From positions 36,041 through 100,040 of the forward strand of contig JAEKNQ010000038.1 in NCBI GenBank assembly GCA_016464825.1: a stretch of 64,000 nt of DNA. Direction: 5' to 3'. Positions within the stretch are counted from its first letter, which is position 1; each line of letters opens with the position of its first letter. Both the position numbers and the translations under genes were made by a program. This document shows, in pieces, positions 16,145 to 24,257 of the stretch. This stretch comes from Candidatus Dormiibacter inghamiae. GTDB taxonomy: Bacteria > Chloroflexota > Dormibacteria > Dormibacterales > Dormibacteraceae. Below the pieces are notes generated by a model. It was not told the DNA's origin. It made no database searches and was given only the letters and a program-made list of their open reading frames with translations.

Positions 16145-17884
16145 ATGGCGGAGCCGACCATCAGCCTCTCCGCCAGCCGGCTGGCGAATATAGTCGCCAA
16201 CGCCGTCTTCAGCGCGTTCGTCATTTACGCCGGTGCCTTCGAGCAGATCACGCGCCGCGCCCAGGAGAGATTCGTCGAGCGGGATTGGCCGGGCGCCGCT
16301 ACCGACGCGTCCGAGCGGCTCGATCTATACACAGGGGCGGTGGACGGTGCCCAGAGGCAGGTGGAGAACATGCTTGCCGAGCGCTCGGCCGAGCGCCTGG
16401 TCTGGGCGGGGATGAAGGCCGTCTACTCAGGTCTCATCGCGGGCCGGCAGGATTGGGAGCTGGCCGAAACGTTCTTCAACTCAGTGACGAGGCGAGTCTT
16501 CGCCACCGAGGGCGTGGACGCCAACATCGAGTTCGTCGACTCCGACTTCGCGGTCCCCGACGAGGCGCGCGGGGCGGCGCTTTGGAGGACCTACGAGGGT
16601 GATGAATGCGCGGCAATCTTGCGCTCCCTGCTCACAGACCTGTGGTTCAACTGCGCGCTCGCCGATCCAGAGCGCGACGTCCGTCGCGGCGGCGCCCTGC
16701 TGCTCGAACAAGTGCGGTCGGCCGGCTTCGGGGATCTGGTCCGACGCGCGGAGGTGATCAGGGCACCCTTCTTCCGGCGCAAGGGCGCCTATCTGATCGG
16801 CCGGCTCACCGTCGGGGACCGCTGCCTGCCGTTCGGCCTCGCCTTTCTCAATTCAGCGGTCGGCGTCACCTTGGACGCCGTCCTGACCGGGGAGGACGAC
16901 ATCAGCATCGTCTTCAGTTTCACCCGCTCACACTTCTTCATCGACCTGGGGCCGCCTCACCAGCTGGTCACGCTCCTAAAGGAGCTGATGCCGAAGAAGC
17001 CAGTCGCTGAGCTCTACATCGCCCTGGGTCATCACAAGCACGGCAAGACCGAGCTGTACAGGGACCTGCTGCGCCATCTGGCTACTTCTGATCGCCGCTT
17101 CGAGCGGGCTCCGGGGACACCCGGCACTGTGATGCTGGTCTTCGCGATGGACGGCTACGACGTGGTCTTCAAGGTGATCCGCGATCGCTTTCCGGTGGTC
17201 AAGCCGGTGACGCCGCAGCAAATTCGTGACAAGTACAGGCTGGTCTTCCACCACGACCGAGCCGGCCGCCTGGTCGAGGCCCAGGAGTTCGAGCATCTGC
17301 AGTTCGACAGCGCCAGGTTCGCCCCCGAGCTGCTGCAGGAGTTCCGGCGCGACGCCGAGCGCACTGTCGAGCTGGAAGCGGATCGGGTCGTCGTCCACCA
17401 CGCCTACCTCGAGCGGCGGGTGACGCCCCTCGACTGGTACCTGCGCCAGGCCGACCCGGCGGCGGCTGCCGCCGCCATCAGCGATTTCGGTCAGGCTATC
17501 AAGGACCTCGCGGCCAGCGGCATCTTTCCTGGCGAGCTTCTGCCCAAGAACTTCGGGCTGACACGTCACTCACGAGTGGTCTGCTACGACTACGACGAGC
17601 TCGGTCTGCTTTCAGAGTTCACTTTCCGGCCCCTGCCCGCCGCCGTCGACGACCAGGATGAACTCGCCGACGAGGCGTGGTTCGGGATAGGTCCGAGAGA
17701 CCTCTTTCCTGAGGAGTTCGGACGCTTCCTCGGTCTCACGCCCGAGCAGCGAAAGGCCCTGGAGGTGCTCCACCGCAATCTCTACGACGTCACCTTCTGG
17801 CAGTCCACTCAGGCTTTGGTGCGCAGCGCCGAGATCATTGACATCTTTCCTTACCCGGCGTCCCGGCGGCTGCCGGCCGGTTGA
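16145..17884 (+). CDS. aceK: Isocitrate dehydrogenase kinase/phosphatase homologue
   Basis: 579 residues, the usual AceK length. AceK phosphorylates and dephosphorylates isocitrate dehydrogenase and so steers carbon into the glyoxylate shunt. Signatures visible: the ATP loop region LGHHKHGKTELYRDLL (about residues 292-307), VMLVFAMDGYDVVFKVIRDRF, VTPLDWYL, FPGELLPKNFGLTRHSRVV and CYDYDELGLLSEF (about 480-492) with the kinase acidic residues. Stands alone after efp, with no aceA, aceB or icd in the window. AceK is best known from proteobacteria, so transfer or a wider distribution is possible. No Shine-Dalgarno sequence; a TAACCT box lies just upstream. Confidence 0.92.
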   Translation: MAEPTISLSASRLANIVANAVFSAFVIYAGAFEQITRRAQERFVERDWPGAATDASERLDLYTGAVDGAQRQVENMLAERSAERLVWAGMKAVYSGLIAGRQDWELAETFFNSVTRRVFATEGVDANIEFVDSDFAVPDEARGAALWRTYEGDECAAILRSLLTDLWFNCALADPERDVRRGGALLLEQVRSAGFGDLVRRAEVIRAPFFRRKGAYLIGRLTVGDRCLPFGLAFLNSAVGVTLDAVLTGEDDISIVFSFTRSHFFIDLGPPHQLVTLLKELMPKKPVAELYIALGHHKHGKTELYRDLLRHLATSDRRFERAPGTPGTVMLVFAMDGYDVVFKVIRDRFPVVKPVTPQQIRDKYRLVFHHDRAGRLVEAQEFEHLQFDSARFAPELLQEFRRDAERTVELEADRVVVHHAYLERRVTPLDWYLRQADPAAAAAAISDFGQAIKDLAASGIFPGELLPKNFGLTRHSRVVCYDYDELGLLSEFTFRPLPAAVDDQDELADEAWFGIGPRDLFPEEFGRFLGLTPEQRKALEVLHRNLYDVTFWQSTQALVRSAEIIDIFPYPASRRLPAG

Positions 17885-17925
17885 AAGGGCCGGCCTGGGG
17901 GGCAGCCGTGGGCGGTCCCCTCAGG

Positions 17926-17931
17926 TAGCAT
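17926..17931 (+). promoter_or_regulatory. TAGCAT -10-like box before asp23
   Basis: TAGCAT ends 7 nt before GTG 17939, consistent with a leaderless start. No good -35. Confidence 0.35.
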
Positions 17932-17938
17932 CGGGGCG

Positions 17939-18280
17939 GTGGCGCAGGCGACTTCCGGCAGCGTGCGAGTGGCCAACGAGGTCATCGCCAGCATCGCCGC
18001 CCTGGCTGCCCGAGAGGTGGAGGGCGTGCAGGACGTGGATCAGTCCAGCGCCAGGCAGCTGATGGACTGGCTGAAGCGGCAGACTGTGCACAGCGGCGTG
18101 CGCGTCGCGCTGGACGGCGAGCGCAAGCTCCATCTCGACGTCTTTCTGACAGTGGTTTCAACCGCGGCGCTGCAGGTGGTCGCCGCGCGTGTGCAGGCGA
18201 ATGTGGTGGAAGCTGTGGAACGCATGCTGGGCCTGGAGGTCGCCGAGGTGAGCGTCTTCGTCTCCAGCGTCGCCTTCTGA
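17939..18280 (+). CDS. Asp23/Gls24 family protein
   Basis: 113-residue protein with the Asp23/YloU pattern: GSVRVANEVIASIAALAAREVEGV at the N-terminus, then VRVALDGERKLHLDVFLTV and a C-terminal VEAVERMLGLEVAEVSVFV. In Firmicutes such proteins are envelope-stress associated, and an asp23 gene (yloU/yqhY type) often sits just upstream of nusB, as here. GTG 17939 lacks a Shine-Dalgarno sequence. An intergenic gap of about 85 nt separates it from nusB. Confidence 0.88.
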   Translation: MAQATSGSVRVANEVIASIAALAAREVEGVQDVDQSSARQLMDWLKRQTVHSGVRVALDGERKLHLDVFLTVVSTAALQVVAARVQANVVEAVERMLGLEVAEVSVFVSSVAF

Positions 18281-18366
18281 TGTCATCCGCCACAGCCCTG
18301 ACCAGACGCCAGATCGAGCTTGTGAAGGGGGCATCAGGTTCCCCTCGACAGTTCTGATTGCTGCTC

Positions 18367-18789
18367 GTGGCAGGTTCTCGCCACCGTGCTCGAGAGCTCG
18401 CGCTGAAAGCTCTCTTTCAACTCGAGAGCAGCCCCGAAGGGCCCCTGGCCGCTGTCGAGTACGTGGCCGGAGAACAGGGTTCCGAGCCCGCCGAGCGGGA
18501 ATTCGCTTGGCGGCTCGTGGCGGGGGTGCTGGAGCATGGTGAGGAGATCGATAGCCTGATCCGAGCAGCCTCCACCAACTGGAGTCCTGAGCAGATGGGC
18601 AGGGTGGACCGCACGGTCCTGCGGATCGCCGTCTTCGAGATCCGCTTTGGCGGGGAGGTGCCGCTGCGGGCAGCGCTCAACGAATCGATCGACCTGGCCA
18701 AGACATTCGCAGGCGAGGAGTCGGGCCGTTTCGTCAACGGAGTGCTGGGCCGGATCGTGGCGGGGGCCGCGCGTGAGGTCCCCAGCTGA
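18367..18789 (+). CDS. nusB: Transcription antitermination factor NusB
   Basis: About 140 residues, all-helical RNA-binding factor for rRNA antitermination. Starts with SRHRARELALKALFQLE, the family N-terminus, and carries DRTVLRIAVFEIRFGGEVPLRAALNESIDLAKTFAGEESGRFVNGVLG at the C-terminal half (shown here only to mark its extent: residues about 80-130). GTG 18367 is preferred because it gives the usual N-terminus; TTG 18358 is an in-frame alternative. It ends 17 nt inside the proposed xseB. Confidence 0.93.
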   Translation: MAGSRHRARELALKALFQLESSPEGPLAAVEYVAGEQGSEPAEREFAWRLVAGVLEHGEEIDSLIRAASTNWSPEQMGRVDRTVLRIAVFEIRFGGEVPLRAALNESIDLAKTFAGEESGRFVNGVLGRIVAGAAREVPS

Positions 18790-18985
18790 GGCCGCCCCCG
18801 GACCTGAGCCGGTGGATACGTTGCTCGATCGGCTGGAGGCGGCACTGCAGCGCCTGAACGATCCCCGAGCGCCTGTGCAGCAAATTGTCGCCGATTACGA
18901 ACTGGCGGAGCGCCTGCTAAGGGAGGCGGAAGTCAGACTGGAACAGGCGCGGACCTCGCTTGGTCACGGTCGGTCAGGCGCTTAG
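18773..18985 (+). CDS. Exodeoxyribonuclease VII small subunit-like
   Basis: About 70 residues from GTG 18773, or 57 from GTG 18812. The helical sequence PVDTLLDRLEAALQRLNDP followed by YELAERLLREAEVRLEQA resembles XseB, in which the small subunit forms a coiled hairpin on XseA. The usual partner xseA is not next to it and is not in the window, which weakens the call. Placement after nusB fits many genomes where xseA/xseB follow nusB or folD. Confidence 0.5.
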   Translation: MRSPAEAAPGPEPVDTLLDRLEAALQRLNDPRAPVQQIVADYELAERLLREAEVRLEQARTSLGHGRSGA

Positions 18986-18988
18986 AGC

Positions 18989-19408
18989 GTGCAGCGTTAC
19001 CTGTTACCGGCAGCCGTGGCGTGGCTCATCGCCCAGAGCCTGAAGCTAGGCCTACACACAGCCAGGCGCCGGCGCTTGGACCTGCGCATTCTGGCCGAGA
19101 CGGGCGGCATGCCGAGCTCCCATTCGGCGCTGGTCATGGCGCTGACTGCCGCACTCGGCCGCGTCAACGGCGTGAACTCAGCGGTGTTCGCTGTCGCGTT
19201 GGTGCTGTCGATAGTCGTCATGTACGACGCGCAGGGTGTGCGGCGAGCGGCCGGCCTGCAGGCTTCGGTGCTGAACCGCTTGGTAAATGATCTGATGGCT
19301 CAGCGGGGCATCCGCGAGGACCGGCTGCGAGAATTGGTGGGCCACACTCCGGTTCAGGTACTGGTGGGCGCGGCGCTGGGCATCGGGATCGGCCTGCTGC
19401 CGTTTTAG
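18989..19408 (+). CDS. Divergent PAP2 (DUF212/YuiD-like) membrane protein
   Basis: 139 residues with an N-terminal helix, the family signature TGGMPSSHSALVMALTAALG, YDAQGVRRAAGLQASVLN, and GHTPVQVLVGAALGIGIGL at the end. This matches the DUF212 family, a divergent relative of acid phosphatase/PAP2 membrane proteins. Starts at GTG 18989, 3 nt after the previous stop. Substrate unknown. Confidence 0.9.
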   Translation: MQRYLLPAAVAWLIAQSLKLGLHTARRRRLDLRILAETGGMPSSHSALVMALTAALGRVNGVNSAVFAVALVLSIVVMYDAQGVRRAAGLQASVLNRLVNDLMAQRGIREDRLRELVGHTPVQVLVGAALGIGIGLLPF

Positions 19409-20194
19409 TTGCCAGTGGTGACTGGGTCGCGACAGCGGCTGGATCTGGCTCTCGTCAAAGCGGGAATGGCCGAGTCGCGCAGCCAGGCCCAGGCTCTCAT
19501 CCTGGCCGGCAAGGTCAAGGTCGGGGAGGAGACTGTGCGCAAATCCGATCGGCTGGTGGGAGCTCAACCGCTGCAAGTCGTGGCGCCACCGGCGTTCGTG
19601 AGCCGGGCCGGCGCCAAGCTGGCCGGAGCTTTGGAGGCTTTCGGGGTGCGAGCGGCAGGCCGAATCTGTGCAGATGTCGGCGCTTCGACAGGTGGTTTCA
19701 CCGACGTTCTGCTCCAGCGCGGAGCAGCCCGCGTCTACGCCATCGACGTGGGCAGGGGGCTGCTGCACTGGCGGCTGCGACAGGATCCCCGCGTCATCGT
19801 GCTCGAGCGCGTCAACGCCCGGACGCTGGAGCAACTCCCTGAGCAGCCGCAGTTGGTCGTCGTGGACGTCTCCTTCATCGGGCTGGAGCTGGTCCTCCCA
19901 GCGCTCTGTCGCTGTGCCCCGGGCGCAGAGCTGGTGGTGCTCTTCAAACCTCAGTTTCAGGTAGGTCGGCGCGAGGTGGGAAAGGGCGGTGTTGTCCGCG
20001 ACGAAGCTGCCATCGCTGCAGCTCTCGTTCGCTTCCGGGCCTGGTGCGGGGGACAGGGCATACCGGTCCTGGGCGAAGTCGTCTCCAGCCTCCCCGGAGC
20101 TGAGGGAAATGTGGAAAGACTCCTCCATCTGCGTGCGCCGCAGCGGCCGGGGGCGCCTGCCGAATCGCGTCCGGCGAATGTCCAGCATGATTAG
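19409..20194 (+). CDS. tlyA: TlyA family rRNA 2'-O-methyltransferase
   Basis: 261 residues: an N-terminal S4 RNA-binding domain (RLDLALVKAGMAESRSQAQ) joined to an FtsJ-type methyltransferase (CADVGASTGGFTDVLLQRGA). The K-D-K-E catalytic set is seen as RAGAKLAGAL, VVVDVSFIGLE, FKPQFQ and PGAEGNVERL. TlyA methylates 16S and 23S rRNA, and loss gives capreomycin resistance in mycobacteria. TTG 19409 directly follows the previous stop; GTG 19415 is an alternative. The TAG stop is the start of a -10-like box for nadK. Confidence 0.93.
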   Translation: MPVVTGSRQRLDLALVKAGMAESRSQAQALILAGKVKVGEETVRKSDRLVGAQPLQVVAPPAFVSRAGAKLAGALEAFGVRAAGRICADVGASTGGFTDVLLQRGAARVYAIDVGRGLLHWRLRQDPRVIVLERVNARTLEQLPEQPQLVVVDVSFIGLELVLPALCRCAPGAELVVLFKPQFQVGRREVGKGGVVRDEAAIAAALVRFRAWCGGQGIPVLGEVVSSLPGAEGNVERLLHLRAPQRPGAPAESRPANVQHD

Positions 20195-20197
20195 GAT
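20192..20197 (+). promoter_or_regulatory. TAGGAT -10-like box before nadK
   Basis: TAGGAT includes the tlyA stop codon and ends 6 nt before GTG 20204. It may give a leaderless nadK-recN transcript; read-through from tlyA is equally possible. Confidence 0.3.
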
Positions 20198-20203
20198 GAT
20201 CCT

Positions 20204-21046
20204 GTGAAAGAAGCAGTCGGCATCCTCTTCCATCCAGGTGTTGACCGGGACCTACCGGCCATCGTCGAGGCCCGCCGGCTCTTGGTCGGATCGGGCTTTG
20301 AGTGCTGGGAGGCGCCCCGCGGCGGCAGCCGCCGCCTGTTGAGGTCCCGCACGCGCCTCCTGCTGACTCTGGGCGGGGATGGCACTCTGCTTTCCGGCGC
20401 ACGGCTGGCGGCGCCGGCGGGGGTGCCGCTGCTCGGCGTCAACCTGGGCCGGCTCGGCTTTCTCACTGAGCTTGAGCCGGCGGGGCTAAAGCGCGGTCTG
20501 CAGGCCTTCCTGGCCGGACGCTTCCGACTCGAGGAGCGCACAATTTTGCAGGTGTCGGTGACCGGGCACGACGGCGCCACGCAGCGGCAGGTGGGCGTCA
20601 ACGAAGTCGTCATTCAGCGCGGCGCCGACGGCGGTCTGCTCCGGCTCCATATCGGGGTGGATTCCGAACAGGTGGGCGTGATCGACGCGGACGGCCTCCT
20701 CGTGGCCACTGCCACCGGCTCAACCGCTTACGCCCTGGCGGCCGGGGGTCCGATCCTGGAGCCCAGCGTCGAGAACCTTCTTCTGGTGCCCATCAATCCT
20801 TTCGCGCTCACAGTGCGCCCCATAGTCTTCCCGGGCCGCCATCAGTTGAGCCTGCAGCTGAGCCGCGCCGCCGGCCTGCTGGCAGTTGACGGGCAGAAAG
20901 CCCGCCGGCTGGCCCAGGGCGACAGGATCGAAGTGGCAGCCCATCCCCGGCGTCTCCAGATGGTGCGATTGAGCCAGGCTGACCGCTTCTACGGACTGCT
21001 GCAGCAGAAGCTCGGCTGGGGCCTGCCGCTGGTGCCTACCCCCTGA
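20204..21046 (+). CDS. nadK: NAD kinase
   Basis: 280-residue enzyme making NADP from NAD and ATP or polyphosphate. The GGDG motif is at residues 57-60 (LLLTLGGDGTLL), followed by GVNLGRLGFLTE, NEVVIQRG and the conserved DGLLVATATGSTAYALAAGG with the NAD-binding Thr/Ser/Tyr. GTG start. Lies between tlyA and recN, a common order (tlyA-nadK-recN) in Gram-positive and related genomes. Confidence 0.97.
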   Translation: MKEAVGILFHPGVDRDLPAIVEARRLLVGSGFECWEAPRGGSRRLLRSRTRLLLTLGGDGTLLSGARLAAPAGVPLLGVNLGRLGFLTELEPAGLKRGLQAFLAGRFRLEERTILQVSVTGHDGATQRQVGVNEVVIQRGADGGLLRLHIGVDSEQVGVIDADGLLVATATGSTAYALAAGGPILEPSVENLLLVPINPFALTVRPIVFPGRHQLSLQLSRAAGLLAVDGQKARRLAQGDRIEVAAHPRRLQMVRLSQADRFYGLLQQKLGWGLPLVPTP

Positions 21047-21054
21047 AGCCGGCC

Positions 21055-22656
21055 GTGCTGGCTCAGTTGGAGGTGCAGGAGCTGGCGCTCATCGAACGGG
21101 CCACTGTTCAGTTCGGTCAGGGCTTGAACCTGCTCACGGGCGAGACTGGCAGCGGGAAGTCGCTGCTGGTTGACGCTCTGGGGTTGGCGCTGGGCGCCCG
21201 GGCCGGTCAGGACCAGGTACGGGAAGGCGCCGAGCGAGCGGCTGTGTCCGCGCTCTTCCTCCGTCCGGAGGGGCAGCTGACGCTCAGCCGGGAGGTGGGC
21301 AGGCGGGCAGCGGCGCGGCTCGACGGCCGGCCCTCGAACCCTGCCCAGCTGCGCGAGCTGGGCAGCCGCCTCGTGGGCGTCCATGGCCAGCACGATCAGC
21401 GGCTGCTACTGGAGCCGCAAACGCAAACGCAGTTGTTGGACGAGTTCGCCGGAGCCCAGGAGGCGCGAATCGCTGTGGCCGCAGCCTTCGCTGCCTCGCT
21501 GCAGGGCCTGACCGCCCTGCAGGAGCTGGAGACGATCGCCACTCGGAGCCGGCGGGACGAGGAGTATCTGCGCTGGCAGCTCGACCAGCTCCGCAGCGCC
21601 GACCCCCAACGGGGCGAGGATGAGGAGCTGAGTGCCGAGCGGGCTGCCGCTCGGCACGCCGTGAGGCTCGCTGAGCTCGTCGGTGACGCAGGCCACAATC
21701 TGCGTGGCGACGGCACCCTGGCCGCGGCTGTTGCCGCTCTGCGCTCGGCGACCGCGCTGGACTCACGTCTGGCCGGCTTGCCGGAGCGCCTGGCGCTCCT
21801 CGCGGAGGAGGTGGCTGAAGTGGGCAGCGAGCTTCGCCACTACCTGGACTCGCTCAACAGCGATCCTCGCCGTCTAGCCGAGATCGAGGACCGGCTGGCG
21901 GCGCTGGAACAGCTGAAGCGCCGCTATGGCGGCAGCCTTGAGGCGGTGATCGAGGAGCGCGCTCGGCTCGAGACCCAGCTGGCGACGACAGGCGATTTGG
22001 GAGCGGCGTTGAGCCAGGCGCGCGACGCCGTCGACGCCCGTCGAGCGGAGCTTGAAGCCGCAGCCAGAGTGCTGACCGAAGCCCGAGCGGAGGCCGCAGA
22101 GCGGCTTGCCCAGGCGGTGGCGGGGGAGCTGGAGGGGATGCGCCTGGAGGGCGCTCGCTTCGAGATCCGCTTGGCGAGAAGGGCCGCTGTGGCTGCGGAC
22201 GGTGCCGAGCAGGCTGAGATGCTGTTTGCCGCCAATCCGGGCGAGCCGCTGGCACCGCTGGCTCGGGTCGCCTCGGGCGGTGAGCTGTCGCGCGTGATGC
22301 TTGCCCTGCGGACTGCGGCAGCCGAGGCGGACCGGCTGCCCACGCTGGTCTTCGACGAGGTGGACGCCGGCATCGGCGGAGAGGCGGCCCGCCAGGTGGG
22401 TCTGCGCCTCCAGCGCCTCGGCCGGGGGCATCAAGTGCTGGTGGTGACGCATCTGGCCCAGATCGCCTGCTACGCCGATCATCATCTGCTGGTGGAGAAG
22501 ACTCTGGGCGGCTCAGGCCGCAACGTCGTGCAGGTGCGCGAGCTCAAGAGTGATGCGGAGCGAGCCGCCGAGCTGGCGCGCATGATGTCTGGCGGCGTGA
22601 CTGTGAAGGCGCTGGCGCGAGCGCGAGAGCTGATCCAGGAGGCTCAGCCGGTGTGA
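21055..22656 (+). CDS. recN: DNA repair protein RecN
   Basis: 533-residue SMC-like ATPase acting in double-strand break repair. Walker A GETGSGKS is at residues 29-36, the central part is a long coiled coil, the ABC signature is SGGELSRVMLALR near residue 409, and Walker B is TLVFDEVDAGIGGEAA. Starts at GTG 21055, 8 nt after nadK. Confidence 0.97.
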   Translation: MLAQLEVQELALIERATVQFGQGLNLLTGETGSGKSLLVDALGLALGARAGQDQVREGAERAAVSALFLRPEGQLTLSREVGRRAAARLDGRPSNPAQLRELGSRLVGVHGQHDQRLLLEPQTQTQLLDEFAGAQEARIAVAAAFAASLQGLTALQELETIATRSRRDEEYLRWQLDQLRSADPQRGEDEELSAERAAARHAVRLAELVGDAGHNLRGDGTLAAAVAALRSATALDSRLAGLPERLALLAEEVAEVGSELRHYLDSLNSDPRRLAEIEDRLAALEQLKRRYGGSLEAVIEERARLETQLATTGDLGAALSQARDAVDARRAELEAAARVLTEARAEAAERLAQAVAGELEGMRLEGARFEIRLARRAAVAADGAEQAEMLFAANPGEPLAPLARVASGGELSRVMLALRTAAAEADRLPTLVFDEVDAGIGGEAARQVGLRLQRLGRGHQVLVVTHLAQIACYADHHLLVEKTLGGSGRNVVQVRELKSDAERAAELARMMSGGVTVKALARARELIQEAQPV

Positions 22657-22926
22657 TGGGCGAGGTGCGCCGGCGACCGGGCGGCTGAAGGCGCTTCGGC
22701 GGACGTAGGAGTGGCGCTGGACTGGCTGAGCGGCGTGCCTGACGGCATCCGCAGTTCGCTCCAGAGGCCGTCCAGGCTCGCCGACCGCTGGAGTTGGGGG
22801 CGATCAGCAGACCGAACCTGCGCGGCGGCTGAGGGGGTACTTCGCTCCGAGCGCAGGAGCCGTCGCCACCGTCTCTCCACTCCTGGCTTGTCGCTCCCCC
22901 GGCCGGCCGGTTAACATTGCCAGCCG
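22657..22926 (+). other. Intergenic stretch with inverted repeat
   Basis: This gap of 270 nt holds AGGAGTGG (22707-22714), exactly complementary to CCACTCCT (22877-22884), and an inner GCTCC-gagcgca-GGAGC hairpin near 22844-22860. A 67-codon GTG frame (22711-22914) overlaps it but has no recognisable motif and is not called. The scpA promoter lies at its 3' end. Confidence 0.4.
22888..22917 (+). promoter_or_regulatory. Candidate scpA promoter
   Basis: TTGTCG (22888-22893), an 18-nt spacer and TAACAT (22912-22917), ending 9 nt before ATG 22927. This is the best two-box promoter in the window. Transcription would start about 2-3 nt before the ATG. Confidence 0.5.
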
Positions 22927-23652
22927 ATGCACGACGAGGCCCGCGCGGTCGAGGTGGCCCCGCAACTCCGGGTCAAGTCACCCCTTTTCGAGGGACCGCT
23001 GGAGCTCCTGCTGGCCCTGGTCGAGCGCAGCGAGATCGACATCTTTCAACTCGAGCTGGCTGACCTGACCGACGCCTATCTGGCGCAGGTGGCGGAGCTG
23101 GAGACGACAGACGTCGACGAGATGGCCGAGTTCCTCTGGCTCGCCTCTCGGCTCCTGCTCCTGAAGTCGATCCGACTGCTGCCCGGCGAGAAACCCGAAC
23201 CCGAGGAGACCGAACTGCTCGACTGGGAGGAGGAGGTCCGCCTAAGGCTGCTGGAGTACAGGGCCTACAAGGAAATGGCGCACGAGCTCAGCCGCCGGGC
23301 CGAGCGCGACGAAACCAGCTTCCCGCCGCCCGTCAGGGAGATCGAGACGCAGGGCCAGGAGGAGCCGCTGCGGGTGGACGCCTTGGTTGGTGCCTTCCAG
23401 AGTGCGCTGGCGCGCCTGCCACCCCGGCCACTGGTCTTCACTGGCCACACCTGGACGCTGGAGGACAAACTGGAGGTCCTGCACTCCCGGCTGGCGCAGG
23501 GCGGCTTTGATTTGACCGAGCTGATCCTGGAATCGCTGGACCGCCTGGAAGCCGTTGTCACCTTCGTCGCCATCCTGGAGCTGCTGCGCCAAGGGGAGAT
23601 CCGGGTCAGGCAGCGCGAAAGGTTTGAGCGGATCTGGGTCGAGCCGGCGTGA
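22927..23652 (+). CDS. scpA: Segregation and condensation protein A
   Basis: 241-residue kleisin that links SMC heads in the condensin complex. The family start FEGPLELLLALVERSEIDI is at residues about 22-40, then FLWLASRLLLLKSIRLLP, and the C-terminal winged helix ends VAILELLRQGEIRVRQRERFERIW. Starts at ATG 22927 with no Shine-Dalgarno sequence. GTGA overlap with scpB. No smc gene is in the window. Confidence 0.96.
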   Translation: MHDEARAVEVAPQLRVKSPLFEGPLELLLALVERSEIDIFQLELADLTDAYLAQVAELETTDVDEMAEFLWLASRLLLLKSIRLLPGEKPEPEETELLDWEEEVRLRLLEYRAYKEMAHELSRRAERDETSFPPPVREIETQGQEEPLRVDALVGAFQSALARLPPRPLVFTGHTWTLEDKLEVLHSRLAQGGFDLTELILESLDRLEAVVTFVAILELLRQGEIRVRQRERFERIWVEPA

Positions 23653-24257
23653 GGGAGCGCCAGCGACTCTCGGCGGCCATTGAGGCGATCCTCTTCTCCT
23701 CCACCCGGCCGCTCGACCTGCGCGAGCTGCAGCGGGCGACTGAAGCCGGGCGGCCGGACCTGGAGGTGGCCCTCGGCCACCTGCGAGAATCACTGGAGAC
23801 GCGGGGCCTCATGCTGCAGCGCCAGCAGGACCAGGTCCAACTCGTCACCCGTCCGGAGGTGGCCGCAGAAGTTCGCCGCGCGCTTCGGCCAGAGGTGGCG
23901 GGCAGGCTCTCGCCCGCCGCCTACGAGACACTTGCCATAGTCGCCTACCAGCAGCCGGTGACCAGAGCCCGAATCGAAGAGGTCAGGGGCGTCAGCTGCG
24001 AAGGCGTTCTGGCCAACCTGGAGCTGAGGGGCCTTATCAGCGAAGTCGGCAGAGCGCAGGCGCCGGGCCTGCCCAAGCTGTACGGCACCACCATGCGCTT
24101 TCTCCAGCTGCTTGGCCTTGAATCGCTCCAGGAGCTGCCGGTGCCACCTTCTGTGGGCGCCGAGCCTGACGCTTCCCCAGTCGGCCCGGTCGAGGTCTCC
24201 GAGCAGCGGGCGCTGCTCTTGTCAGGTCGGGTACGGACGGCATCACGGAACGCCTGA
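23649..24257 (+). CDS. scpB: Segregation and condensation protein B
   Basis: 202-residue winged-helix partner of ScpA. Motifs: AAIEAILFSSTRPLDLRELQ at the N-terminus, LSPAAYETLAIVAYQQPVTR and IEEVRGVSCEGVLANLELRG in the second winged helix, then LYGTTMRFLQLLGL. GTG 23649 overlaps scpA. The stop overlaps the CTG proposed as the rluB start. Confidence 0.96.
   Translation: MRERQRLSAAIEAILFSSTRPLDLRELQRATEAGRPDLEVALGHLRESLETRGLMLQRQQDQVQLVTRPEVAAEVRRALRPEVAGRLSPAAYETLAIVAYQQPVTRARIEEVRGVSCEGVLANLELRGLISEVGRAQAPGLPKLYGTTMRFLQLLGLESLQELPVPPSVGAEPDASPVGPVEVSEQRALLLSGRVRTASRNA

Noticed and set aside
19178..20233. 351-codon minus-strand frame opposite tlyA
   Set aside because: Antisense shadow of the DUF212 and tlyA genes.
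22711..22914. 67-codon GTG frame between recN and scpA
   Set aside because: No motif, Arg/Ser-rich like random GC-rich frames, and it overlaps the scpA promoter.
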